From positions 2,914,001 through 2,978,000 of the forward strand of contig NZ_CP046582.1 in NCBI RefSeq assembly GCF_018141005.1: 64,000 nt of DNA. The letters are read 5' to 3'. Origin of the DNA: Erwinia sp. E602. GTDB lineage: Bacteria > Pseudomonadota > Gammaproteobacteria > Enterobacterales > Enterobacteriaceae. This document shows, piece by piece, positions 16,901 through 26,722 of the stretch. The number at the start of each line of letters is the position of its first letter. Position 1 is the first letter of the stretch. The notes beneath the pieces were generated by a model. It was given only the letters and a program-made list of their open reading frames with translations. It was not told the origin of the DNA and ran no database searches. Both the position numbers and the translations under genes were made by a program.

Positions 16901-19900
16901 CCAGATCCGCACCCGCGACATGTACCGCATCGTTAGCCGTAATGTTCAGGCTGCCATCGCGGCTGCCAATGGTGCTGACGCTCTGGCTCTGGGTGGTGCC
17001 CTTCTCGTCAATCTCATGACGGCTGGACTGTTTGCCGATGCTGAAACCAATGCCACCGGTGCCAGACAGCCCGCTTTTTTTCTTCTCCTCCAGCAGGTAA
17101 TGAGCGTCGGTTTCGGTGGCGGCGCTGATATCAACCCGGTTGCCCGCGCGGATGTTAACATCGTCATCACCCACGACGGCCGAGCCGCTGACCTTGACAT
17201 CATGTCCGGCAGTAACGGTTACCCTGTTGCCGCTGAGCGTTGATCCCTGCTCACGAGTGACGCGATCCTCCTGCGCAATATGAGTGGTTTTTTTGTTCAG
17301 GAAGCCCTTCTTCGTACTCCGGACGTCGCTGGACTGCTCTTCACGTTCGGTCGCGGTATTCAGGATTACGTCCCGCTTCGCCGACACCGCCACCTCGCCA
17401 CTTTCACTGTGCAGGGTGCTGGCCGTCAGGGTGACATCGCCCGAGGTCGCGTTAAGCAGCACCCCCTCCTGGCCGCTGAAGGTGCTGCCAGTCACGCCAT
17501 CGCGGTGGGCTTCCAGCGTGCGGCTGGCCTTCGTTTTGCCCTGCCGGGTACTTTCAGCGTCCGCAATTGACGAGGTGATATGTACTTCGCCAATGCTGAC
17601 CTGGTTTGCCGTAACGCTGACGCTGCCTGAGGTGCTGTCAACCTGTGCGCCCTCCGCCCGGAAGGTATTACCGGCCTGCAGATCCACACCGCCCGCACCG
17701 CTGATGCTGCTGAGCTGCTGGCGGGTCTCATCATACTGGTTGCTGACCCGCGTATTGCCGCTCGCGGCGTTGAGCAGGCTGGAGCTGCTGACCTCCTCGG
17801 CCAGCAGGTTCATATTGCCCCCGGCGCTGGCCTTCAGTTGCCCGCCGGCAGCGAGCTGGCTGCCCTTAACAGTCAGATCGTTGCCGGCGTTGATGCTGAG
17901 CCTGCCGTCGGAGGTGATACTGCTGCCCAGCGCCTGCTGCCACTCCCCGCTGACCGTCGCCAGGCGTGAGCCTGCCTCTTCACGATCGCCCGCCGCACGC
18001 CCTCCCAGCGAACCGGATATCACCTCATAGCTGCCGGCATGGCTGCTTCGGGCGCTGCCGATAGTGATGTTATGGGTGGCGTTGATGGCGAGATCCTCTC
18101 TGGCCGCCAGCTTCGCGCCCTTCATCGTGATATCGCCGCCGTTGAGGTCAATCTTCCGCGCGCTGACTGCCGCCTGCCGCAGCGCGTTCTGCAGATCGGT
18201 ACTGATATCGATCAGATTCGCCCGGACCTGCACGGCATCGGCGCGAATGTCACCGCCCTGATGATGGAATTGGCCGGCGGTGACCTCCAGCGCCCCGTCG
18301 GCAAACAGATTACCCGCATTGTTAATGCTCTCTGCCGACAGCTTCAGCTCGCCGCCGCCAATTAACGCGCCATCGCCGGTCAGCCGCAGCGTACCGGGGG
18401 CCAGATAGACTTTCGGCACCAGCACCGTCTGTGGCCCCGCTGCGGTCTGCACCGTTTCACTCACCAGCCAGACGATATCCTGCTGCAGCGCGGCAATCTG
18501 CGCCGGGGTCAGCGCCACGCCGGTTGTCAGTTGCAGATCGCTGGCCGCCTGCGCGCCGCTGTTCATCAGCGCCTGATACTGCGCCATCGCGTCCTCGCCG
18601 TGCAGCGAAGGCCGCCCGGTCAGGTTCAGCAGCTGTTCACGCACCACCCGCTGCTCATAGAAGCCGTCGCCAAGGCGCTTGTGCACGGCAGCCGGATCGT
18701 AACCCACCCGCTGCAGCAGATAGTCGCTGCTGATAAATTTGCCGCGGTCGGCAAAGCGCGGATCGGTCACCACCAGATACGGGCTTTCCGGCCCGGGGCG
18801 CTGATGGAACAGGCCGTTATCCGGAATATGGCTGGCGACCTTCTCCGCCTGCTGCTGCGCGGTCAGCGACGGGTCGGTTTCACCCGGACGCTGCTCGCCC
18901 GCCTGCACCTGTGTGGCCAGCGGGTTACGTTCCCGCTCTTCGCGCGCCGCCTGTGCGGCCTGCTGCGCCGCCTCGGTAAGGCTGGTCTGCGCCTGGCCAA
19001 CGGTGGTGTTGCTAATGCTGACGGCGGTAATGGTGGTGTTGCGATTACCGCTGATGATGCCGTCAATCGTGCTGAGCGCGGTGGTCTCATCGCGATCGAA
19101 CTCAGGATGCCAGTGCACGGTGTCTTTATCGTAGTGATCGACGATGTGCTCCTGGCGCCGTTCGTTAACCGAGTAGCCGATATTTTTCACTTCACCGCCA
19201 CCGCTGACGGCCAGATCGCCATTAGCACCGATCGTGCTGGCATCGTTTAGCAATTCGTTACGGATAGTTAAAGACATACTGCCGCCGGCCAGAATGCGGG
19301 CAGCGCTCCCCTCGGAAACCAGCCTGTCGCGGAGGACTTTGCCGCTGGCACTGCGTTCGCGCAGGTTGTTGTAATCGGTCACCTGCGGCGCGTTGAAGAT
19401 GTCGAGGTGGCGCTGCGGATCCCACTGCTCGATTTTCCCCTGATTAAATTCACGCCAGAAGGTGTTGTGATAAGGGGTGGGCACGTCATCCTGGTGGCTG
19501 CCGCGCGTGGCGTAGAAGGTCATGTCAAAGCCCCCCTCAGCCCCCGGCTTCAGCGCCAGATAGTTCACCCACAGCTCAATTTCCCTGCCGTGATTGTTCT
19601 TAACCCGCACCTTCGCGCGTTTGTTATCCGCATCGATATCGAGGATGGTGCCATAGCGGCTGCTGTTAACCGCTGAATCATCCCGGTACGGAATATGCTG
19701 CGTCACCGGAGCCATGGTGTTTTTATCGCGGTTGACCCCGGACTTGTAGGACCGCCAGTAGTAGTTGTAACGGTGCCAGCGGTAATCCTCCTCTTCCGCT
19801 TCCCGTTCGATTTCCAGGCCGATACGGCGGTTCTCCAGCCGGGCAGCGTTGAAGGCAACGTTGCCATCCGCCTCAATGGTGGCGGCAAGGTTCTCAATCA

Positions 19901-22900
19901 GATCGCCGCTGCGCAGCTGCAGATCGCCCGCGCTGTAGATCAGCGCGTCGTCACGGTTGGTCAGTCGCTGGCGGGCGGTGAGATCGGTGCGTTCGGTTGC
20001 GGCGATCAGCGCCTGGCTGCCGTGATTGTCGAGGGTGCCAGTGGTTACCGCAATGCGATCGCCGGTTAAGGTGGCGCGGTTGTCCAGCCGGTCGCTGGCT
20101 ATCTGCAGGTTGTCGGCCTCAATCCGGCCGTCATTCTGCAGCAGACCGGTGGTAAGCTGCAGCGTTTTTCCGACCAGGCTGCCGCTGTTGTTCAGGCCGT
20201 TGCTGGTGAGCTGCAGATCGCCGGGCAGCAGCCACTGTGCCAGGTTGGTTAATATCCCGGCCACGCTCAGCGTCACCCTGCCGTTGCTGGTCAGCGTGTC
20301 GCCCGTGCGATGGGTGTAGTCGCCGCCCAGTGCCAGCGTCAGCGCCCGGCCGCCGGTGAGTGAACCGCCGGTATTATTCAGTGCGCGCAGCGTAGCATTC
20401 AGGGTGCCGCCGCTCTCAATGGTGCCGCGCTGATTCAGGAGTTCAGCCACGCCCGGGGCAGCATCTGCCGTGGAAAGCGCACGGTCAGCGGCGGATAGCG
20501 CGGCTGCGCTGTGATCCGCTGCCCTGGCCTCATCAGCCTTAGCCAGACCCTGCAGTGTGACATCGCCCTCTGCCAGCAGCCGACCCTCGCGGTTATCCAG
20601 CCGGTCGCTGGCGATGTTCAGCGAACTGCTGCTGTAGATCTGACCTTCACGGTTGGCCAGGCCGGTTGCCGCAATCACCGCCGCCAGACGGCTGGTGAGA
20701 TGCCCCTGGCGGTTATCAAGATCCTGCGCCTGCAGCTGCAGGCTGCCGTCTGCCGTCAGCTGCCCGTTACGGTTATCCAGCGTCCGGGCGGCGAGCAGCT
20801 TAAGCTCGCTGCCACCATAAACCTCGCCGTGGCGGTTATCGATGTTGCCGGCGTTAACGCTTATCACGCCGTTCGCTTTCAGCTGCCCGCTGCGGTTATC
20901 CAGCTCGCTCAGCTTGAGTGTGGCATCACCGCTGCTCAGCACGCTGCCGTTGCGATTTTCCAGCCGTCCTGCCTCCAGCGTCACTATCTGCTGGCCGCCG
21001 ATCCAGCCGTCATTGTTGTTCACATTACCCGTATGCAGCCGCACCGCCTGCTGGCCGAACAGGCGGCCGTTGCGGTTGTCCAGAGTACCGCCGCCATTCA
21101 GCGTCAGCTCGCCGGCCTGCAGCGTGCCACCCTGGTTATCCGTGTCGCCGTCAATATCAAGCCGGAGATGCTCAACGGCCAGCAGCTTGCCGCCCGCGTT
21201 ATTCAGCCCTTGCGCCGTCAGCTGCAGGTTCTCTGCCATCACCTGCGCATCGCGGTTATCCCATACGCCTGCGGTGCTCAGACCCAGCGTGCCGCCGCTG
21301 ATGATTTTTCCCTGCTGATTATTGATGCCGTCACGGGCATTCATCGTCAGCGATCCCTGGCTGGTCAGAGTGCCGTTGACGTTACTGATGCTACCGGCAT
21401 CCAGCGCCAGCGCGCCGTTGCTGCCGAGCAAGCCGCCATCATTACCGATCGGGCCGTCAGTCTGCCAGCGCTGCGCCTGCTCCCCCAGCGCCACCAGACG
21501 TCCGTTGGTATTGTTCAGAGATGCCGCCTGCAGGCTGAGGTCCTGCGCTTCAATGCTGCCGCTGCGGTTATCCAGCGCGCCGGTCAGCTGAAAGCGGCTG
21601 AGGGCATCACCGGTCTGCGTCCAGACGCCGCCCTCAGCCCACAGATCGTTGCCGGTAATCTGCCAGCTTCCCGCGCTGACTGAAGCGTTCTGTGCCGCAA
21701 TATCACCGGAGGTGGTCAGCCACAGCTGGCCGACGTCGAGGGTCGCGCCGGCCAGTGAGACGGCAGCCGGTGCAGCGTCTGCCGGAGACTGTTGCCGGTC
21801 TGCCTGCTGATGATTGCCTGTCTGAGGGGGATTATTCGCCAGCCGGGCTGCAGGGGTCTGCTGCGGTTTTTCGGTCAGAGTGGCCGATCCGCGGCGTTTC
21901 GCTCTTTCTGTCCGCCTGTCCGTGTCTGAGCTTTGCAGTATCGCGCGTCCGGCTGCCAGCCGGCTGCCGCTCAGGTCGACCCGGCTGCCGCTGACAGTGA
22001 CGTCTCCCCGACTTAACAGCCTGCCACCGGCACGAACCGTACCTTTACTCTTCAGGATCAGATCCGCCTTATGCACCAGCGAACTGTTGATATCGCTACC
22101 CGCCAGCAGATTTCCCCGGCTGTCGATGCCCTGCGCAGCCTGCAGCGACACGTCCCCGGCCGCAGCCAGTGTACCGGACTGGCGAAGATGTCCGCTGGTG
22201 CTGCTGACCTGCAGTTTTCCTCCCGTATAGAGGGTGCCGTGCTGTTCAATATCGTCGCGAGCCTGCAGGCGAATATCGCCACCGGCCTGGGTATGCGCAT
22301 TATCCTGCCACACCAGCCGCCCGTTGCTGCTGACGGTCAGCGTTTTGTCCGCCTGCAGCTGGCCGCCACGGTTGCGCACGCCAACGCCCGCTTCGGTAGC
22401 GATCATACGGATCGCCCCGCTGTACATGCCGCCCATCTGGCCCATATCGATGGCCAGTTCCGCTGGCCCACTCTCCCCCGCCAGCGGCTGAATAACCGAG
22501 CCATCGGCGCTGATGCGGTTGCGCCCGGCCACCACCGTGGCCTCACGGGTGGCGCGAATGCTGCCGTTAATCTTCACCGTGCGCGCCAGCAGCTCAACGT
22601 AAGCCGTGTCGTTACGGGCATTATCATTCAGCCCGCCGCCCGCCACCTCAATCCGTCCGCGCTCCACCTGCCAGCCCGCCAGGCTACCGTCCTGGTTCCA
22701 CTGCGGTCTGCCGGTGCTCAGCGTCATACGCCCGGCGTTGATGGTGCCGCATCCGTCGCACAGCAGCCCGGCCGGGTTGGCGACAATTACCTGCGCCTTA
22801 CCGCCCGCCACCTCAAGATAACCTCTCAGCTGGCTGGGGTTACTGCTGTTGACCTCGTTGAGGATCACCCGCGCCGGAGCACGCCCGTTCAGGTTCGGAT

Positions 22901-23303
22901 TGCCCTGAACCATGCCTGCCAGCTGCGTCTGCGTCATGGTCGCTGAGTTGTTAAGGATCGCCCCGCGTTTATCCACATCAAACTGCTGGTACTGATTGTG
23001 CGACAGCCCGGCCTGGTTTGGCGCGCTGATATTGACCTGCGGCAGGCCGTTCTGCGTATCGATCACCTGCGGCTGCTGGCTGGCGGGGGCACGCCCGTCG
23101 GCGACAATACCTGCCGCCAGCACCGGCGTGGCGCTGACGGCCAGCCCGACCAGCAGCGCCAGCGGACGCAGCGCGACCCACCGCCTGCGGCCGCCATTGC
23201 GCCCCTGGGCGGGCGGCGTGCCGCAGCCGCGCGCCAGCTCGGATACCACCTGCAGTTCACCGCGTGTGCGGTTGACGATATGACGATAACAGCGCTTGTT
23301 CAT
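13977..23303 (-). CDS. cdiA: CdiA contact-dependent growth inhibition exoprotein (3108 residues)
   Basis: Large two-partner-secretion effector displayed on the cell surface that delivers its C-terminal toxin into neighbouring cells. Residues 1 to about 65 are an extended signal peptide (MNKRCYRHIVNRTRGEL, then LLVGLAVSATPVLAA). The TPS secretion domain follows (to about 320; NPNL and NPAGLLCDGCG motifs). Long FHA-type repeats rich in LDNRNGQL come next. A middle region around residues 1150-1640 has the unusual YRWHRYNYYWRSYK stretch, probably including receptor-binding sequence, and a second FHA repeat block follows. VENN is at 2831-2834, leaving a 274-residue CT. The CT contains glycine/alanine-rich hydrophobic stretches (GINMGGAAIGSG, GAGVGTIAGSGAGK) resembling ionophore-type CTs. 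Base composition becomes AT-rich from about 14245, so the variable toxin may be only the last 90 or so residues. Confidence 0.93.
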   Translation of the reverse strand: MNKRCYRHIVNRTRGELQVVSELARGCGTPPAQGRNGGRRRWVALRPLALLVGLAVSATPVLAAGIVADGRAPASQQPQVIDTQNGLPQVNISAPNQAGLSHNQYQQFDVDKRGAILNNSATMTQTQLAGMVQGNPNLNGRAPARVILNEVNSSNPSQLRGYLEVAGGKAQVIVANPAGLLCDGCGTINAGRMTLSTGRPQWNQDGSLAGWQVERGRIEVAGGGLNDNARNDTAYVELLARTVKINGSIRATREATVVAGRNRISADGSVIQPLAGESGPAELAIDMGQMGGMYSGAIRMIATEAGVGVRNRGGQLQADKTLTVSSNGRLVWQDNAHTQAGGDIRLQARDDIEQHGTLYTGGKLQVSSTSGHLRQSGTLAAAGDVSLQAAQGIDSRGNLLAGSDINSSLVHKADLILKSKGTVRAGGRLLSRGDVTVSGSRVDLSGSRLAAGRAILQSSDTDRRTERAKRRGSATLTEKPQQTPAARLANNPPQTGNHQQADRQQSPADAAPAAVSLAGATLDVGQLWLTTSGDIAAQNASVSAGSWQITGNDLWAEGGVWTQTGDALSRFQLTGALDNRSGSIEAQDLSLQAASLNNTNGRLVALGEQAQRWQTDGPIGNDGGLLGSNGALALDAGSISNVNGTLTSQGSLTMNARDGINNQQGKIISGGTLGLSTAGVWDNRDAQVMAENLQLTAQGLNNAGGKLLAVEHLRLDIDGDTDNQGGTLQAGELTLNGGGTLDNRNGRLFGQQAVRLHTGNVNNNDGWIGGQQIVTLEAGRLENRNGSVLSSGDATLKLSELDNRSGQLKANGVISVNAGNIDNRHGEVYGGSELKLLAARTLDNRNGQLTADGSLQLQAQDLDNRQGHLTSRLAAVIAATGLANREGQIYSSSSLNIASDRLDNREGRLLAEGDVTLQGLAKADEARAADHSAAALSAADRALSTADAAPGVAELLNQRGTIESGGTLNATLRALNNTGGSLTGGRALTLALGGDYTHRTGDTLTSNGRVTLSVAGILTNLAQWLLPGDLQLTSNGLNNSGSLVGKTLQLTTGLLQNDGRIEADNLQIASDRLDNRATLTGDRIAVTTGTLDNHGSQALIAATERTDLTARQRLTNRDDALIYSAGDLQLRSGDLIENLAATIEADGNVAFNAARLENRRIGLEIEREAEEEDYRWHRYNYYWRSYKSGVNRDKNTMAPVTQHIPYRDDSAVNSSRYGTILDIDADNKRAKVRVKNNHGREIELWVNYLALKPGAEGGFDMTFYATRGSHQDDVPTPYHNTFWREFNQGKIEQWDPQRHLDIFNAPQVTDYNNLRERSASGKVLRDRLVSEGSAARILAGGSMSLTIRNELLNDASTIGANGDLAVSGGGEVKNIGYSVNERRQEHIVDHYDKDTVHWHPEFDRDETTALSTIDGIISGNRNTTITAVSISNTTVGQAQTSLTEAAQQAAQAAREERERNPLATQVQAGEQRPGETDPSLTAQQQAEKVASHIPDNGLFHQRPGPESPYLVVTDPRFADRGKFISSDYLLQRVGYDPAAVHKRLGDGFYEQRVVREQLLNLTGRPSLHGEDAMAQYQALMNSGAQAASDLQLTTGVALTPAQIAALQQDIVWLVSETVQTAAGPQTVLVPKVYLAPGTLRLTGDGALIGGGELKLSAESINNAGNLFADGALEVTAGQFHHQGGDIRADAVQVRANLIDISTDLQNALRQAAVSARKIDLNGGDITMKGAKLAAREDLAINATHNITIGSARSSHAGSYEVISGSLGGRAAGDREEAGSRLATVSGEWQQALGSSITSDGRLSINAGNDLTVKGSQLAAGGQLKASAGGNMNLLAEEVSSSSLLNAASGNTRVSNQYDETRQQLSSISGAGGVDLQAGNTFRAEGAQVDSTSGSVSVTANQVSIGEVHITSSIADAESTRQGKTKASRTLEAHRDGVTGSTFSGQEGVLLNATSGDVTLTASTLHSESGEVAVSAKRDVILNTATEREEQSSDVRSTKKGFLNKKTTHIAQEDRVTREQGSTLSGNRVTVTAGHDVKVSGSAVVGDDDVNIRAGNRVDISAATETDAHYLLEEKKKSGLSGTGGIGFSIGKQSSRHEIDEKGTTQSQSVSTIGSRDGSLNITANDAVHVAGADLVAGKNMTLSGSSVTVDPGHDQRTRDERFEQKSSGLTLALSGAAGGAINTAVTAAQAARKESDSRLAGLQATKTGLAAVQAQQAMEMDSAKTGAADARNQAAGLKPGDEGFEKGATDTIGISASLGSQSSKSESHSDSSRAQGSTLSAGGNISITATGQGNAGASDNGNISINGSQVDAGGDVALNAKNDIYLTSAQNREQSEGTNSSRGGSLGVGVTAGSGGAGFNVSANVNAGKGSEHGNSVTHTETTVSAGNNLVIISGGDTTLKGAQASGKAIVADAGGNLTIASEQDSDRYDSRQQNASAGAGYTLGAGGASGNVSASRDKIHSNYDSVREQSGLFAGEGGFNVNVGKHTQLDGSVISSTATADKNSLTTGTLGWSDIHNRADVKSEHQGVGLSSGGSIGSQFGGNMENALLAGVNHKDSAEGATKAAVSAGSITIRDGDAQKQDVSQLSRDAEGANGSIGPIFNKEKEQKRLQQAQLIAEIGSQAADIVRTQGTINATREATEKLKNLSETEREKAEADWQKSNPGKTATAKDIGDQAYKTFFDRAMNASGMGTGGWAQRAVQAATAVVQGLAGGDIAKAIAGGSAPYIAEVIGHQSGLDAKGKLAAHAVVNAVLAAVQGNSVLAGAAGAVTGEAVGILAQEMYGKNPDELSESERQTVSALATVAAGLAGGLAGNGTADAVAGAQAGKTTVENNFLGATSSDKLDKAVEKIKQGDKSLAAANELIKLENADKRSDALVSKFTKDPSQMNSAERAELAGYLRVYAAEMEKEYGSAVSQELVKGLLSGQDYIKRSPDSEAMAKAQTIMNTWGYHKSNASIGDAPLLFGGSVLGNTIREGMAVNAAIGAGVNTVSQLSGNDPFSYVDVIMAGITSAATTGKGIGASAGINMGGAAIGSGIKGEDPTNSVIGAGVGTIAGSGAGKLIKNSASKVIQDKASDITGAIGGSYVNEKTSGVVKETLDVKDKKNDR

Positions 23304-23417
23304 GATTTTCTTCCCTGAAAAAAGTGGTTGATAAGTCAGTTATTTACCGTCAGCAGCACGGCGATTACCCTGCGCCTTCAGGGGCGTGGGGATGAAAGGC
23401 AAAACGGTTGCCTGATG

Positions 23418-25130
23418 CTACAGCTGCAGGCTGACGCTAAACCCGCTGGTCAGCCCGGAGGTATGAAACCCCTGCGGCTTCACCAGCGGCACGCCGGCAA
23501 ACAGGTCGTAGCTCAGCCGGTGCCACAGTGCGCCACGCAGGCCAACGGCGCTGCCCGCCAGCTGGTGCCCGGCCAGATAGCGGGTGCCGGGGCCAGCCAC
23601 ACGGCCATAGTCGACCGCCCAGTAGAGCTCATGGCCGGGTAACGGCGCGCGCCACGCCAGTTCGTTACGCCACTGCACGCCGCGTTCGCCAGAGAGCAGT
23701 TCTTCACCGTCAAAGCCGCGTACGGTGTAGCGGCCGGCAATCGCCATCCGGTCCTGCGGCGTCAGGGCATGGTGGCTCCACTGGCCGCTCAACGTGCCGT
23801 TGTAACGCCAGGCCGACGTCAACGGCAGGTTCAGGTTCAGGTCGCCGCTGGCGATGCCGGTACGGGCGCTGCCGCCGTGATAAGACTCTTCAGGCGCGGG
23901 CAGCGCGCCAAATGCGCCGGTGCCGCGCCGCCAGCGCAGGCTGGCGTCAAGCGTTGCGCTGTTCAGATAACTGTGCTGATTAATCCCTGCCTCCCAGCCT
24001 GGCGTGCGGCGGTGCTGCTGGCTGATATCAATGCCGTCGACGGCGTTGGTAGCCTGGCGGCCCCAGGCGCTGAGGCTGAGCGACGTTTTGTGCGACTGAC
24101 TGCGCAGCAGCAGGCGCGAGACGGTAAAACGCGCGTTTTCACTTTTGCCGCTGTAGGTCAGGATATCGCCCGCGCTCGGCAGATTCTGATGGTAGGTGTA
24201 GTCGTTGTAGTTGGCGCTAAACAGCCAGTAGCCATAGGGGATCATGTAGTTCAGCGTATGCGAGCGATTGCCAAACGGCCCGTGCTGAAACAGATCACGC
24301 CCGACGCTGGCATAGAACAGATCGTTCTGGGCAAACGGCGCGTCGACCGACAAGGTGGCCGAGCCGAGCCAGCGCCCGGTACTCTTCGATCCGCCGTCAT
24401 CCACGGCCAGGCTCAGGTGCAGCGGGCGGCTCTCCTGCCAGCCGATCAGCAGGTCGCTGCTGCCCTCCTGCTGGCCGGGCACGATACGGATATCGGCGGC
24501 CACGTTCGGCACCCGGCGCAGGTTCTCCAGCGCCTGTTCAATATCGCGCAGATTAAGCAGATCGCCGCGCCGCGCCGGCAGTGCATTCCACAGCCGGCCA
24601 CGCCAGCCCACCGGATCGCTGAAGCGAACAACACCGATGCGCCCCGGCTGCAGCGTCAGGGTTAACACACCGTGGCTGAGGTCCTGCTCCCGGGCCATCA
24701 CCCGGGTGGTGACATAGCCGCGCGCAAGAATGGCGTTCTGCACGCGATCCAGCGCCAGTTTAATGCCCCGCCCGCCCAGACAACGCCCGTCAATACCGTT
24801 GACCGCCGCCAGCGCCCACTGAAAACGGCCCGCGTCTTCGCCCTCCAGCCGCACGCTGTGCAACGGAAAACAGGGCTTCTCGTTGGCCGGATACGCCGTC
24901 ACCGCCAGTGGCGGCACGCTCAGGCGGACCTCAGGGCGTGGAGTATTTTGCTGTTGCAAGGCGCGTTCACGCTCCTGCTGGCGCTGTTGTTCACTGGCAT
25001 CCCTGAGCGCGGCCGCACGCTGCTGCTCCGGGCTGGCGGCGGGGGGAGCGGCGCACAGCGGGGTTGAGCAGAGTAACAGTGCGCCACAGCCAAATGACGC
25101 CGCTGAAAAAGTTCGGTAATACAGGTTCAT
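23418..25130 (-). CDS. cdiB: CdiB outer-membrane two-partner-secretion transporter
   Basis: Omp85/TpsB family barrel that exports CdiA across the outer membrane, 570 residues. The start at 25130 (MNLYYRTF) has GGAG 7 nt upstream and gives a good signal peptide ending PLCAA; an upstream ATG at 25163 is less likely. An N-terminal glutamine/arginine-rich helix (about 40-70) is followed by POTRA-type sequence (about 75-210). The barrel contains VRGFDGEELLSGERG, the conserved loop-6 motif of this family, and ends in aromatic FSVSLQL. Order cdiB-cdiA-cdiI is the Escherichia-type arrangement, with a 114-bp gap before cdiA. Confidence 0.93.
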   Translation of the reverse strand: MNLYYRTFSAASFGCGALLLCSTPLCAAPPAASPEQQRAAALRDASEQQRQQERERALQQQNTPRPEVRLSVPPLAVTAYPANEKPCFPLHSVRLEGEDAGRFQWALAAVNGIDGRCLGGRGIKLALDRVQNAILARGYVTTRVMAREQDLSHGVLTLTLQPGRIGVVRFSDPVGWRGRLWNALPARRGDLLNLRDIEQALENLRRVPNVAADIRIVPGQQEGSSDLLIGWQESRPLHLSLAVDDGGSKSTGRWLGSATLSVDAPFAQNDLFYASVGRDLFQHGPFGNRSHTLNYMIPYGYWLFSANYNDYTYHQNLPSAGDILTYSGKSENARFTVSRLLLRSQSHKTSLSLSAWGRQATNAVDGIDISQQHRRTPGWEAGINQHSYLNSATLDASLRWRRGTGAFGALPAPEESYHGGSARTGIASGDLNLNLPLTSAWRYNGTLSGQWSHHALTPQDRMAIAGRYTVRGFDGEELLSGERGVQWRNELAWRAPLPGHELYWAVDYGRVAGPGTRYLAGHQLAGSAVGLRGALWHRLSYDLFAGVPLVKPQGFHTSGLTSGFSVSLQL

Positions 25131-25739
25131 CCATGACTCCCATGCCAGATTAAATGGAAACATCCTGCCGCTTAATAACCAGAAAACGCTTAAACTTCTG
25201 TGCTAATGTTATTTCCGCTCAAAAAAACAGCAGCATTTTATTTGATATAAAAAATTACAACAATCAACGACGGATAAACAAAAGGAAGGTTCAGTGAACT
25301 TTTCAGGTAAAGCACATTTTGCCTAAACCACTAAAAAATAGTAAAATATCCATTTTAAAATCAAAAGAAACTCACATAATAAATTACAGCTCTACTGATG
25401 AAAAAACAAAACACCTTATTTTATCAAGGGCAGCTCGATTAAAACCTTAATTGCAGCGTTACATTAACCCGTTTTATTTTTGGTGCAGCCTGCACGCTGT
25501 TATCAGTCATCTGAAAATAACCCGCGCCTTCCGATTCAACGCAACCTGAACGGGATAAGCAGCCTCGCCCTGACGTTTCGTTTTCCTGTCATCTCACTGT
25601 GCGATACTGCGCTTTCCAGCCCTCCGCTCCCTGCCTTCTCACTGACAACCCGGCCGGTCGCCACGCGCCTGCTCCCCATCCCCACCTGCTCAGCTGACAA
25701 ATTTTTACCGAATCAGGAGCAAAAAATGCTCACCCTGAG
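25131..25739. other. AT-rich intergenic region between cdiB and sitA
   Basis: About 600 bp separate the divergent cdiB and sitA genes. The part next to cdiB (25140-25480) is markedly AT-rich and probably carries the cdi promoter. An open frame at 25480-25764 has no recognisable protein pattern and overlaps the sit control region, so it is not called. Confidence 0.5.
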
Positions 25740-25757
25740 TTATAGCCTGTGCTATAC
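25740..25757. promoter_or_regulatory. MntR-type operator of sitABCD
   Basis: The sequence ATAGC-CTGT-GCTAT (25742-25755) matches the enterobacterial MntR box, an inverted repeat ATAGC-N4-GCTAT. It lies 55 bp upstream of sitA, where a manganese-dependent repressor would act. Confidence 0.75.
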
Positions 25758-25810
25758 CTTATAGCATCAGCTAATCACCCTGCGTCATTACCCCGTTCAG
25801 GAGAATCCGA

Positions 25811-26722
25811 ATGCCCCGACTGTTACGCTTACCCCGGCTGCTCTGCGCCCTCACCCTTGCCGTCCTGCCCCTTTCCGGCGCGCTGGCGGCGGAGAAGCTG
25901 AAAGTCATCACCACCTTTACGGTGATTGCCGATATGGCGAAAAACGTCGCGGGCGACAGCGCCGACGTCGCGTCCATCACCAGGCCGGGAGCAGAAATCC
26001 ACGAGTATCAGCCAACGCCGGGCGACATTAAGCGGGCGCAGGGCGCGCAGCTGATCCTCGCCAACGGTCTGAACCTGGAACTGTGGTTTAACCGCTTCTA
26101 TCAGCACCTGAAAGGGGTGCCGGAAGTGGTGGTCTCCTCAGGGGTGGTACCGATGGGCATTGGTGAAGGCCCGTATCAGGGTAAACCTAACCCGCACGCC
26201 TGGATGTCGGCCGACAACGCGCTGATCTACGTCGATAACATTCGCGACGCGCTGGTGAAGTACGACCCGGCCAACGTGGCCAGCTACCAGCAGAACGCCG
26301 AGCGCTACAAGCAGCAGATCCGCGCCACCGTCGCCCCGGCGAAACAGGCGCTGGCGCAGATCCCTGAGGATAAGCGCTGGCTGGTCAGCAGCGAGGGGGC
26401 CTTCTCCTACCTGACCCGCGACTACGGGCTGAAAGAACTCTATCTGTGGCCGATCAACGCCGATCAGCAGGGTACGCCGCAGCAGGTGAGAAAAGTGATC
26501 GATGCGGTAAAACAGCATCATATCCCGGCGGTATTCAGCGAAAGTACCATCTCCGATAAACCGGCGCGCCAGGTGGCCCGCGAGACGGGCAGCCACTACG
26601 GCGGCGTGCTCTACGTTGACTCGCTGAGCGCGGCCGATGGTCCGGTGCCCACCTACCTTGACCTGCTGCGCGTCACCAGCGACACCATCGTCAAGGGTAT
26701 CCAGCAGGGGATGGCAAAATGA
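25811..26722 (+). CDS. sitA: Manganese/iron ABC transporter binding protein
   Basis: Periplasmic metal-binding protein of the cluster-9 family (ZnuA/MntC/PsaA), 303 residues with a signal peptide ending SGALAA. Expected ligands are visible: His in [13 protein letters not shown], His in PNPHAWMS, Glu in [12 protein letters not shown] and Asp in YVDSLSA. The Glu/Asp pair and the absence of a long His-rich loop fit Mn/Fe rather than Zn. First gene of four tightly overlapping genes, sitABCD, behind an MntR-type box. Import of Mn supports oxidative-stress resistance. Confidence 0.92.
   Translation: MPRLLRLPRLLCALTLAVLPLSGALAAEKLKVITTFTVIADMAKNVAGDSADVASITRPGAEIHEYQPTPGDIKRAQGAQLILANGLNLELWFNRFYQHLKGVPEVVVSSGVVPMGIGEGPYQGKPNPHAWMSADNALIYVDNIRDALVKYDPANVASYQQNAERYKQQIRATVAPAKQALAQIPEDKRWLVSSEGAFSYLTRDYGLKELYLWPINADQQGTPQQVRKVIDAVKQHHIPAVFSESTISDKPARQVARETGSHYGGVLYVDSLSAADGPVPTYLDLLRVTSDTIVKGIQQGMAK

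Noticed and set aside
20511..21683. 390-codon plus-strand frame inside cdiA
   Set aside because: Its repeats mirror the FHA repeats of CdiA on the other strand; no start signal.
25480..25764. Open frame upstream of sitA
   Set aside because: No family pattern, no ribosome-binding site, and it overlaps the MntR-type box.
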